Positions 11,183 through 22,019 of a DNA stretch of 64,000 bases are shown in pieces (positions within the stretch are counted from its first letter, which is position 1; every line of letters begins with the position of its first letter). The DNA comes from Caprella mutica. Its lineage: Eukaryota; Arthropoda; Malacostraca; Amphipoda; Caprellidae. A model generated the notes under the pieces. It was not told where the DNA came from. It searched no databases and saw only the letters and a program-made list of their open reading frames with translations. Position numbers and translations under genes: made by a program. The stretch lies in contig CANNZV010001822.1 in the NCBI GenBank assembly GCA_947561585.1, positions 62,001 to 126,000 of the forward strand. Reading direction: 5' to 3'.

Positions 11183-14100
11183 TTAATTTTGTCTTAGAGT
11201 TATTTTATGCCTTTGTTTCTCCTTCAGTTGCTCAATATACTTCAATTCTTTGATTGTCATAGCTCTACATCTCTCATCTTTGGAATTGGTTTTGAATTCA
11301 CCAACCTGAAAGATGAAATTCCTTTCTTAAATGAAATATGCTTGTATTAGTTCAATAATGATATTCCAATGAAAAGTGCTTGTATTTACAAAATAATATT
11401 AAAGAAATTATGATCACAAACCTTTCCAACTTTCGAACCCATCAGGCCAAAATCACACTCTTCTTTAATTTTCAATTGTGCATGATCCAATTTTGATATT
11501 TCATCTTTCATTTTATCAATTCCGAAACTGGTGACAAGTTGGTCGAATTTTCGAGCGAAATGGTCGTACAGTTTATAATCGGGCGAAAGCTTTTTCTTCA
11601 AAATGGATAGGGTTTGGTTATCCAGTTTTGGAACTGCGGCTGAAACCTGGAAATTAACGTTGAAGAATACTTAAAAGAAGCTGTGATTATAGCAAGTTCT
11701 TAACTTTTTTGGATATTTAGAAATAAGTTAACATTCAAATTATCTGAAAGATAATATTTTTTTAAATAAAATTTCTTTACATGCATTTTAATACGGTTTT
11801 GATTCATTTCAATATTTTCAGAATACCCCTGTATTCAAAGTAATTTAAAAGCAATAAACGAATTTCAACTCACATCTTTTTTCCTCGCATTAACCTTAAG
11901 AGTGACGACATCATCATAATCTGCACATAGAAGATGTCGCAATAGAACCAGAGACTCTGCCATTCGTTCAGTTACCATCACAAGATGGAAAGTTTTATCT
12001 GCTTCTTGAATCTGTTAAAATGTATAGAAAAATCAATTTAAATTGAATACAACAAACTCAAATAATAATTTTCAATGAAATTTCTTGTTAATCACAATTT
12101 TATCTATTTCGGTTTGATTTTCAAACTGTTCAGGAGGTAGTCCAAAGTCCCATATCATTTGATTCATGCCAGCGAATCTAATTTCACGGCCTTCGTTCAC
12201 TCCGACAGTCTTGATGTAGTTTTCCAATGTTTTCTTAGATTTACGCTGTTAGAATAGTGGGATATAATGAACAGTAAAAGATTGCATAATAAGGAAAGAT
12301 AATTTGTCAAGTGATATATTTCACAAATGGGATAATAAAGGAACACTGTAAAAATAGTTCACAGACGCTTTTATTTACTTAAATGATTTTATATTTATAG
12401 TCTGGTTGTGATGAAAAAATCTCTGGTAAGCTTGTATAACTCCATTATCCTTTATCCATATTGTGAAATTTATTCCTACTGCCTTTACAGAGTTGTTGTA
12501 TGAATTTGTGGCAATTTTAATTTATGGAGAGTTCAATAAAACCAAAGTCGTGAGCTCAGAGAGGTAGACGTAAAAAGTAGACCCATTGTCAGATAAAGAA
12601 TGTATTGAGAAGAATCAGAATGACAAGGAGTTAACTGAAGAATTGACGAATGAATGTTCGTCAAATTCTGAGCATCCGGATAATATTTAGAAAATATTTA
12701 GAATGTATATTTTGGAAAATATTTAGAATGATTTGTAATTTCTTTAGTGTGAACAAAGCACTTTAAAGGTCATCGCCACATATTTAAGATTAGTGATTTG
12801 TCAAATACATTTTATAGAACTAAAGAATGTTGTAATTGTACAATGTACAATTACAACTGCATGAACTGTATGATAACTGATAACCATTATTCTCCACTTC
12901 ATTACCCCCAAAGCAAAGTAGTCAAAGAGTGATATGAACTCATCGACAGGATCACGCACTATTGTCACAAATGTTGTAGATTTTGGTAGCAAAATTGATC
13001 TCATCTGAAATCAAACAATCCTCTATTATTATTATTTTTGTTCTGTATTATTCTACAAAAAGAATTCAAAGTCATGATTTGTGTGATCTGTGAATAAAGA
13101 ATGACATTCTTTTGCTTGCATTAGCAAAATAAAAATCGATATTTCTAATAAAAGAAGCATAATTATGTCTATAGAACTCAGCACTTACATAAGATATGTT
13201 CCACTTTCCATGTATTGCTAGAATATCGAAACCCATCCTGTTCTCAAACGGAGCATCGATGAAAGCCTTCTGAATGTAATTTGTACCGTCACCAAAATAA
13301 TTATTACTGCTAGGCAAGGCGAACAGAAGATCATACCTTTCCCCGTATCTGAACAGAATATTCTGTAATAATATTACAAATATTAATAGTGTTATAAATG
13401 TAGTGCAATATTAATTACATTTCTAACAACAGCTGTTCAACCTTGTCTACATAAAAAATGTGTATTTGTCATTGAAGGTGAATTTTAAAGTAATCTATGT
13501 TAGATGATTTTAGAATTTACACAAATTGAAAGTTTGAACTACTCGAAGAAAGAAATGACTCATTTGAAATTCTTGTGCCAAATTTATTGAATCTTTATCG
13601 AATTCATTGAATGTGTTCCCTTACTTGTATTGTAGACGAAGCACACTTATGTGCCTTCAAAAAAGCCACTTTGGTCTTTGGAGAGCATTTGTCTTGATTG
13701 GTCCTCAGCCATTTTGGCGCGGAGACCTCAACAAATCTATTATAATCAGGTCATGTTAATAAAAAAAATTGATGGAGAAATTATTTTTTAAAGACAGTTC
13801 TAGTCATACAATAATTCACAACTTTCATTTAGATAGTTTATTCATATTGTGGTAATGGTATTGAAGCAAACAACCATTATTCGAAATCATAATGATGGAA
13901 AGAAAAAAAAATTCTTACAAATAGATGAATTTACTCTCTCTACGCTCGGAAAGTGGGAGTTAACCAGCAACATTTTCAAATTCCTCTTTCCGATGATAAT
14001 TGTAATTCTTTTTAAAGGTCAGAGTTATGTGATATACTCTAATAATACTCTAATACCCCGTACACACTAGGCACTAAAAAGTGAATGATCCCGCAACACA

Positions 14101-17100
14101 CACTAAAAACTGGCTGATTTAGTGCCAACTGGAGCAACTTTATGTGTCCAAGAGAGTATTGAGAGTTGGCCTTCTTTTGAGTCTGATGCAGCAACTTTCA
14201 GTAGCAATCTGACAGCTCAGATTTTCCTAGTCTGTAGCTAATAAAAACGGTCTTTTATAATAAAAACATGGGGAAGAAAGCTCACAAAAATATTTAAATC
14301 AATTATTAATTAATCAAATAATGCAAATATAGAGGTAAAAAATAAACATACAGTATGGGCCACAAAAATGTTTCCTCTTTTTCAAATGCTTATAAATCGT
14401 TTAACAATGGACCAAAAAACTGTATCTTGGTCTCTTTATCTCCGCCTCTTATTGTACTATTAATAGGTAAAAACTATTTTTAACTGATGGACATAGTTTA
14501 AGAACAGGTGAGCAAAGAGTGAGGGTGACTATTTTTGTCATTGCGCAAGGGTTATTCTTAGAGCTAACTCTGTGATTTTAGAGGCAGTGAATTAAAAAGG
14601 AAAAAAAATTATAATGGTAGACATTTTAATACAAGGTCTTTACATTTCTTCTTAGAAACTATTTGGAAATAGAACAACTTCAGTTACCTTTTGATCTCAT
14701 CGAAGTTTTCACTATGATTATTCGTTCTTCGCTAGTTCATTGCATGGTTAAGGGTGCGGTCAGACAGAAAGCAAGAAAGACGGCGCGAGCAGAAGCTTGG
14801 CGCTGGCCAAAGCAAGTTCGCGATAATAGGTGGCCAAAAAGAAAGCGGGTTGGTGCGTGCGTTTAGTATTAAAGTTAAAGGTACTCTCCAGTCTTCTGGA
14901 GAAAAAATGAGTTTATTACATAATATTATAGAAAAAAGGTCTAGGATCATTAATCTGCAACCGCAAAAAATAATGTTCAGTATATAGTTGTAATACTCTG
15001 TGCACAACAATTGTCTGAAACACTAATATGACGCTGAAAGAAATGATTGTATTATACACTATTTGATTTAATAATAATAAAAAAAACAATTCATGCCTGG
15101 TCTTTGTTTAGGGTGTAAATTATTCCCAGAAGTATATAAACGTTTCTATAATAAGTTTCTCTTATTTTATACCTTCAAACGAATATTTAATAATTGATTG
15201 AAAATACCTACCTAGCTGATATTCGAGACAAACGGTGTATATGCATTCTTTTTCTTGCCCTCTTTGGACTGAAAATTAGCAAGTCGAAAGTTAAACGGCT
15301 ATTTGAGAGTTTTGATTACAAAATCTATAAAAGCGTATAAAATTAAATATAAGCTATCAAATCTCATGGCATTTTCAATAAAATGATAAAAAATATGTTA
15401 CTAAATATAAAAAATTTATTTCTAGATTAATCATGATATTATATATTTCTATATTAATTATGTTATTATGATATGAGAGAAGTTATGAACTATCAGGATG
15501 ACTGTTTGAATTGTATTCATTTCATATTATGAAATCATTTAAACCATTTTCATATGCAAAAATTCAGAATTAATTCGGACTTAAGCCCTTCGACAATACC
15601 TCCTGTAATTCGCTTTGTCGAACCTTTCTGAATTATAACGTGTCCCAAATATAGGAATTTTCCAATTGTTATGGCACCATCGATGGTAAATACATCTGCA
15701 TAATTTATCCACAAAACTTTGGATCTTTGAATTACAACTACAAGCAATATTTTTGCTGTGCTTCTACATACAACGCGTAGATCAAGATTGTAAATTTTGT
15801 TAGTGTTGATGGTGGTTCCCTACGGAAATCAGAGTGATGGAGGAGTGTTTAGAAACAGAGATCTCAATAAATTTCTAGATAGTAACTTATTTGATGTGAA
15901 AATATACACTAGTGTTTAGCTGACCATATCCATAACAAAGGCAGCAACTGTCCTTCACAAAATGTTGGTAATGAGGGAAGGTATTGACATGGACATCGTT
16001 GTAGCTGATGAGGAAGGCAATTCGATTCATCATACAAACACTAGCTCAACAGTGAGGAAGAGTTCTCGAAACTCAACCAATAATCGTAATATTCTCAAAG
16101 GTTACTTTGTATCACTTGAAGGAAGTGTACCGTGGCAATCATTCATCTGACTCAAATAGCCGTTGGTCTGTGACTGAGGTGGCATACAAGCGCCGGCAAA
16201 AGCGTGAACATTACATTAATGTGAACTACCCGCTTTCAATCTTCCGCAAGCGCCAGCAATCTTGAGCACGCTTGCTCTAGCCTGCTTTTGGTCTGGCCAC
16301 CCATACGGAATTACATGTATTCAATATCCACGCGCACGCTCGCGCCGTCTTTCTCGCTTTCTGTCTGACCGCACCACTCTAAGGCTCGCTTCACACTTGC
16401 ATTTTTAACAGCGCAGAAAAAAGCTCTCCCTAAAATGTGTTTACACATGCGTTTTTTCATCGTTGAAGTAAATATTTAATGTGATTTTTCCATCATCGAT
16501 GAAAAAAATGCAAGTGTAAACACATTTCAAGAAGAGCTTTTTTCCGCGCTGTTAAAAATGCAAGTGTGAAGCGGGCCTTAACCATGCAATAAACAAGCGA
16601 AGAACGAATATTCATAGTGAAAACTTCAATGAGATTAAAATGTCACTGAAGTTGTTCTATTTCAAAATGTTTATAAGGAAGAAGTGTAAGCACTAAGTAT
16701 TAAAATTTCTACCATAATATTTTTTTTCCTTTATTCACTGCCTTTTAGTAAGTAAAATCACAGAGTTAGCTCTAAGAATGACCTTCGCGCAATGACAAAG
16801 ATAGTCACCCTCCCTCTTTGCTTACCTGTTCTTAAACTATGTTCACCAGTTAAAAATAGTTTTTACTAGGTAATAGTACAATAAGAGGTAGTAAAAAAAG
16901 AGACCAAGATACAGTTTTTTGGTCTATTGGTTAACGATTTATAAGCATTTGAAAAAGCGGAAAGTGGCCCATACTGTATTATTGTTTTGATGAATTAGTT
17001 TAATGAAAACAAGGCAGGATCCCTCAAATTAGGTACCTACTTACGTATTCAATATTCTTTATTACTACCTATTTTTCTACTTTTTACTCAGAGAAATGAA

Positions 17101-20100
17101 AAGTTTAACATCTCTTATTTTTTGAAATTACAACGACATTCTCAGTTAAAAGTGCAGCATCTCTTCATGCCTAGTGTGTACACATCGCACCTTTTTTAAT
17201 GCCTAGCCATGTGGCTGATGTCCTGCATCTTGTAATTTTTAGTGCCTAGTGCAGGGATGGGCAGAAGTTTCTTTTCGAGTGTCACAGATAGAAATTTCAG
17301 TGCTACGAAATATAAATTTTTTTATAAAAAATTAAATTTAATGTTACACTTAGTTATTTTTTATAGCTATTTCTACACAATAGGAGAAAAAGTAAAATTG
17401 CATCATAGGAGGCTAAATTATAAATAATATTAATAAACATGAAAGATTTGCTTATTATAGGAATGGTTTTTATCAAAATTAATATATATATTTAATTAAA
17501 TCATCATATGGAAAGGATTGCTATTTATTCAGGTGATTCTTCCTGATTCTTCACTAATGAAGAATAATTTGGTACTCTTAAGTAAGTAAAGTATTGAGAT
17601 AGAATAACGGACAGATTAAATTTATTTCTTCTTCTACTCTGATAGTCATAAAATCGAAATACACCATTATACAAGTGCTCCACAATTAATAATTACACGC
17701 TTATGTTTAATATCCACATTGTCACCATATAAAATAGCAAATCAGCAACGTACTATACTATTAGAACATACTATAAACAGGTAAATTGCACATATATATA
17801 AACGGACAACAGCAATCACATACGAAACCTGAATATAACAAATAAATATTTAAAATAGTTATTGGTAAGTTATATAATTTTCTTTTGATGAAATTTTATT
17901 TTCTTTCAATTTAATACGGGTAACTCTTGATAATTTGTATAAATGTAGGTGGGCACCGGTGCCAACTGAGTGCCAGAAACAGCACTCAGTGCCACAATTG
18001 CCCACCCCTGGACCCTAGTCTGACAGGGCATAAGAAATGCACTACGTAATTACAATTAACATACATCAACATCGAGACACTCTGAAGGTATGTCCACACC
18101 TGTTCAACTTTCCTTTCAACAAGCGCACAGAGTGTTGAAAGACGGTACGCATGCCTCATTGAAAGGAGGCATGTGCTGTTGAAGGGTAATTTTCATGACG
18201 CATGCGTCTATTCCTGAGAGGAAAGGGAAGACGCATGAAGTCCCACCACTGGTGGGACTTCATACGCTTTTTGGTTCAACTTTTGAGTTGTTTACACTGC
18301 ACGTACATTATTTATCGTGTCAAAACATTTAACAACGTGGCTTCACGCTAGGATAGTAGCAGTGGTAGTCAGAAATTGAATAATTAACCCTAGAACGGTT
18401 ACATAGGTGAAATTCACCAGTTATTTTAAGTTTCTTGAAACTCTTACATCTGGCAGCGTGACTCAATGTTTAGTAGGTATGATATAACTAGAGTGGTTGT
18501 GTGAACTATTTCCATTAGTTTTTGTTCCATAGCCTAATCTGGGAGAATTCCATCCACAGTTACCATTTACGTGTGTATGTCATCTAGTTATTTTTTTTTA
18601 ACTCTTTTTAAAAAATAGAAAAGTTTATGTTAGAATGAATGAATTAAATATTTATTATTTAATAAATACTACTAAATTTATTTAGAAACTTTTATAATGG
18701 GACTAAGAACAAGCATTTGTATGGCATTAAAACCAGACAATTAATTACTGTTTTATTTATAGTTAATAAAAAATTGGATCAACTTTAAAAAAATCATTTA
18801 ACACAGGATATTCAATAAATTTAAATTTTTGTAGTAAACCTTAGTCTGCTAAAAATTGTCATTTTTTGGCAAATGTGTCGTTCGGCAAATGTGTCGTTCG
18901 GCGAATGTGTCGTTCGGCGAATGTGTCGTGCTGCAAATGTGTTTTCGGCGAATTTGATTTCGGCGAATGTGTTTTCGACGAATTGACCTAGAACCGTAAA
19001 ATAGAGAGGGATAGGAATCAGCCAGATAATTCTCCCATCACATAAGAATACACACGCAAATGGATAACAAGATAGGATTATTATATTTTTTGGTTTGGAA
19101 AATGATTTAATTCATTTTAATGATTAAATTTATTTTAATGATATAATTTAATTCCTTCCTATTAATGATTACTTTTTGTTATGTATTTGTTACATTTTTG
19201 AAAGAGATTTTTAACGTACTTCTTCAATATTAATTTCCATTTTAAACAGGTAGGTATTATGAAAGAAGAAGAGTTGTATTTTATTTTGTATCTTAAAAAT
19301 GAATGATTTCGCTCATATGTATTTTTTATTAATTATTTCATTTGAGTGAAACTCTCCCGAGCCTATACCTTCTATGTTAGCAAATTAGAGGGTAACCCTT
19401 TTATAGTTAATAGGTACCATATTAATAATGAGAAAGCACCGAAGCAGCGTGTGTAGCTACTCTATAAATATGTTATTTATTTTTATTGTTTTACTCAACA
19501 GTGTGTCAAATGAATTTTCTTCATTAATTATATACCTAGGTTATTTTTACGCAACTGTTTACGAGAGGTATAAAAATGTATGTAATTATCTATATAAAAA
19601 TGCTACTATTCATATGAAGTAAATGGCATTCGGTAGCAATCAAATAAGACTTTGCACAGAAGAGCACTTGCAACATTGAGAGAACATTATTTCTTCCAGG
19701 GTCTTCATATTCAAGTGCGACACTCAGCAATAAAGTTGAAACAAATCTAACGATCAGATGTGGACAGAATCTACATGTCTCTTTCTATTCAACTTAGGGC
19801 ATGTGGCAATGGAAAATTGAATTGAAAGTTGAAAAGAAAGTTAAAGCGTAAGTTGAAATTGAAAGTTGAACAGGTGTGGACATAGCTTAATACATTGTTA
19901 ACTGTAATATTTCCCAAAATAGGCAGTGAAACCTAAGCAAAGTAGGATAGGCATATAATAACGTAATTAAGGACCTTTTAGTGATCATTTGTAAGGAATA
20001 ATAACTTCATTAAACTGTGTCTGCTATATCCAGATGATATATAGCTAAGCTAATGTGAATGCATTTTAATTAATGTTAATTGTTTGTTTGATGCTAATAC

Positions 20101-20277
20101 GTAAATTATATATATGAATAGTATAATTTATTGTACTTCAACTCAGGTACTTTTATATACTGTATGATATTCATACCTGAATTTTTTCATGTTCCATCTT
20201 GAATAAAATTCCAAGAGAAAACCTGAGCCAACGATCAGACAGAGGATGTAGAACAAATGAATACGAAGGTATTGCAT
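11183..20277 (-). CDS. Gal3st: Galactose-3-O-sulfotransferase (GAL3ST family), 8 coding exons
   Basis: This Golgi-type enzyme would transfer sulfate from PAPS to the 3-hydroxyl of galactose on glycolipids or glycans. Coding exons (minus strand): 20277-20177, 13736-13625, 13362-13189, 13004-12906, 12245-12096, 12011-11874, 11646-11422, 11305-11183. All introns are GT-AG and phases join into 373 aa, against about 423 in human GAL3ST1. Residues 5-24 form a single membrane segment (type II signal anchor). Residues 57-71 hold the 5'-phosphosulfate loop (FLKAHKCASST; the family has LKTHKTGSST). Residues 142-160 hold the 3'-phosphate site (VTIVRDPVDEFISLFDYF). LYDHF, FHLVM and the C-terminal C..MT..ELKY pattern also fit. 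N126-I-S is a possible glycosylation site. TTCTTTTCTTACAG just before the ATG suggests an upstream 5'UTR exon, not located. Donor substrate is inferred from family; acceptor is unknown. Confidence 0.9.
15550..15747 (-). pseudogene. LINE reverse-transcriptase scrap
   Basis: The 65-codon frame contains KVLWINYADVF and KFLYLGHVIIQKGS. The FxYLGxxIxxxGS pattern is common near the C-terminal part of insect LINE reverse transcriptases. Too short for a family call. It lies inside the Harbinger derivative and may be part of another small insertion. Confidence 0.35.
15801..16150 (+). pseudogene. Harbinger (HARBI1-like, DDE_4) transposase C-terminal remnant
   Basis: The frame around 15815-15900 reads YGNQSDGGVFRNRDL, which fits the GxxSDGGVFxxS motif of DDE_4 nucleases. 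After a frame change, 15940-16150 reads ITKAATVLHKMLVMREGID and ends KGYFVSLEGSVPWQ, the typical xAAxxLHN and YFxxxGxVPWQ tail of the family. The N-terminal part and the other catalytic acids are absent, so it is inactive. Confidence 0.6.
16381..16578. mobile_element. ~195-bp palindromic MITE
   Basis: The left end AAGGCTCGCTTCACACTTGC and the right end GCAAGTGTGAAGCGGGCCTT are inverted. TTTTTAACAGCGC and GCGCTGTTAAAAA continue the pairing, and the inner parts also fold. It abuts the right end of the Harbinger derivative. TAA and TTA lie at the two edges, so this may be another Harbinger-type insertion in the same target. Confidence 0.65.
17252..18010. mobile_element. Second non-autonomous hAT element (759 bp)
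   Basis: It begins CAGGGATGGGCAGAAG and ends AATTGCCCACCCCTG. Subterminal AGTGCTACG/AGTGCCA..GCACTCAGTGCC repeats resemble those of the hAT element at 9282. The left flank is GCCTAGTG. The right flank GACCCTAGTC can be aligned to it only with changes, so the TSD has decayed. It interrupts the right terminus of the 14050 inverted-repeat element. Confidence 0.7.
18087..19888. mobile_element. TIR element, ends GGTATGTCCACACCTGTTC
   Basis: TATGTCCACACCTGTTCAAC near 18089 is mirrored by GTTGAACAGGTGTGGACATA ending about 19884. GAAAGTTGAA and TTCAACTTTC repeats lie just inside. The left part also holds a 12-bp perfect palindrome GACGCATGCGTC (about 18198) and a hairpin GAAGTCCCACCA/TGGTGGGACTTC (about 18236-18262). 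A truncated copy of the 20642 element family (18590-18995) is nested. No transposase is seen. Confidence 0.55.
18590..18995. mobile_element. Truncated copy of the GGCGAATGTGTCG element
   Basis: The sequence 18600-18900 is the reverse complement, with moderate divergence, of 20665-20975. It is followed by six or more units of GGC(A/G)AATGTGTCGTTC and ends AATTGACCTAGAACC, the terminus of the complete element at 20642. The other end is missing. Confidence 0.65.
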
Positions 20278-20439
20278 CTTCTGTAAGAAAAGAATAAGAT
20301 TATTGTATAAAAGCTTACTAGAATACATATATAAATTTTTTTATTCATAATCAGCTTTTGACTTAACCGACGTTAGCAAAAAACAAATGAAACAAGTAAC
20401 GCAAATTTTCCTATATAAAACTTCTTAATTGTGAACTAA

Positions 20440-21735
20440 AAGATGCGGTAAAATCCAACAGTTAACCGAGACTTACTCGTAATTTGAAGGTTGACTAAGA
20501 TTATATATGGTAATTCTTCTTTCTGTAATTTTTGGAGTGTAATAGAGAGACGATCTTGCCAGTCGTGTACGATTCACGCTTCAGTATTTAAGTCAACCTA
20601 TCTTTGGTTTTACTGATCATGTTGACGCGGGTGTTCGGGACGGTTCTAGGTCAATTCAGCGAGAACACATTCGCCGAAAATATGACAATTTTCTAGCAGA
20701 CTAAGGTTTACTACTAAAATTTAAGTTTATTGAACATCCTGTGTTAAATAAGTATTTAAAATTGATCAAATTTTTTATTAACTATAAATTGAATGATGAT
20801 TTATAATTGTCTGGTTTTAATGCCTTATAAATGCTTGTTTTTAGTCCCATTATAAAAGTTTCTAAATAAATTTAGTAGTATTTATTAAATTAATATTTAC
20901 TAGTATTTATCAAATAATAAATATTTGAGCCATTTATTCTAATATAAACTTTTCTATTTTTTAAAAGGAGTTGCTGAACAAAATTTATTTGGATTTCTTT
21001 TTGTACTCAAATACATTTATCCATATTGTCAACATCTTATAAAAGGAATAGTTATGTGAATATTCTTAAAACCTAGAACTGTACCTTCAATAGTTGTTGA
21101 AATATGCAAATTTAAAGTTCGGTAGACTTTTTGTGGGTCACCCTGTATAGTGAATTAAAGCTTCACGAGCGACTCACAGTAGCAGACTGATTCTACAATG
21201 TAGCCAATATAAAAGACTAAAATAAAGTGAGACCAACACAAAATATTTTTTTTTGTAATTGATAATTGTACACAGAAAATAGGATTAACATATAGTTAAT
21301 AAACTGACACAAATAATGCAGCAATAACATTATATGAGTTAATTAAGTTAACGCAAATTCCATAAAGTTTAACCAATAATTATGTAGAGTATTGTAAAAT
21401 GATTTATACACATATATGTAAGTTCATCTACATATATGTAATTTCATCTGGACATATGAGATAGATTTGTTTACTTTTTTAAATAATCATATTTTTCGGC
21501 GAATGTGTCGTTCGGCAAATGTGTTGTGCGGCGAATGTGTTTTCGGCGAATGGACTGATTACCGTTCGGGACGGGACCAAACGGGCTGGAAGGAATACCC
21601 AGAAAGAAGAATTACCGTATATAATCTTAGTCAACCTTCAACTTAGCAGGTAAGTCTCGGTTAACTGTTGGATTATATATGGTATATTCTTCTTTCTGTA
21701 GGCTTAGGAGTGTAATAGAGATTTTAAAGCATCAG
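20440..21735. mobile_element. Hairpin element split by the 20642 insertion
   Basis: CCAACAGTTAACCGAGACTT (about 20455) is mirrored by AAGTCTCGGTTAACTGTTGG (about 21653), and GGTTGACTAAGATTATATA by its complement near 21620. TATGGTAATTCTTCTTTCTG is also paired. The element at 20642-21563 sits in its loop. It lies immediately upstream of the sulfotransferase start exon, where a promoter would be expected. Confidence 0.55.
20642..21563. mobile_element. Complete 922-bp element with tandem-motif ends and 9-bp TSD
   Basis: The termini GGTTCTAGGTCAATTC (left) and, inward from the right, GGTAATCAGTCCATTC are inverted, followed on both sides by GCGAAAAC-like sequence. The right end carries four units of GGCGAATGTGTCGTTC type. 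GTTCGGGAC is duplicated exactly at 20633-20641 and 21564-21572. A 9-bp TSD is typical of Mutator-like elements (MULEs), so I infer that superfamily. There is no coding frame. Confidence 0.75.
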
Positions 21736-22019
21736 TAAAGGTAATGATAGAAACAGAACAATTTTTTATTAAAGAAACGCAACAAACCTATCATTTACAA
21801 TAATTTTATCACAAAAACTTATGATAAGTTTTACTATTTCACAAACCGGCTGAATGGAGGATACTCTCAATTGGTACATTATTTCTTTTAGCATCAGAAG
21901 AATCCGCAGCTCTTGTACTCATTAGTATCGATATTCGGTACCTTATTAATATTGCATGCAGAGTACTTTTTGTCAGACCATATACCTACAGTGTGTTTCA
22001 CTAATTTATCATTTTTAAA

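Larger units (their letters stand above)
14751..16379. mobile_element. PIF/Harbinger-derived element
   Basis: The termini AGGGTGCGGTCAGACAGAAAG (left) and CTTTCTGTCTGACCGCACC..CT (right) are inverted, and about 30 further bases (GACGGCGCGAGC) pair. TTA precedes the left end and TAA follows the right end, within the TWA targets of PIF/Harbinger. The interior keeps the tail of a DDE_4 transposase on the plus strand. The copy is internally deleted and defective. Confidence 0.65.
14050..17251. mobile_element. Large inverted-repeat element in the sulfotransferase intron
   Basis: About 700 bases at 14050-14750 reappear, inverted and diverged, at 16578-17251. Examples are AGAGTTAGCTCTAAGAA, AAAAACTGTATCTTGG and TTATAAGCATTTGAAAAAG. 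The outer ends read TACACACTAGGCACTAAAAA (left) and TTTTTAGTGCCTAGTG (right). The loop holds a Harbinger derivative (14751-16379) and a small MITE (about 16383-16577). The right terminus is interrupted by a hAT element (17252-18010). Confidence 0.7.

Noticed and set aside
14663..15010. Overlapping open frames of 67, 92 and 77 codons
   Set aside because: They cross the left terminus of the Harbinger derivative and have no family motifs; chance frames in a G+C-richer patch.
20143..20328. Start of the sulfotransferase at the upstream ATG (MYSSKLL..)
   Set aside because: TTCTTTTCTTACAG directly before AAGATG looks like a splice acceptor, so the upstream codons are probably intronic; the ATG at 20277 is preferred.
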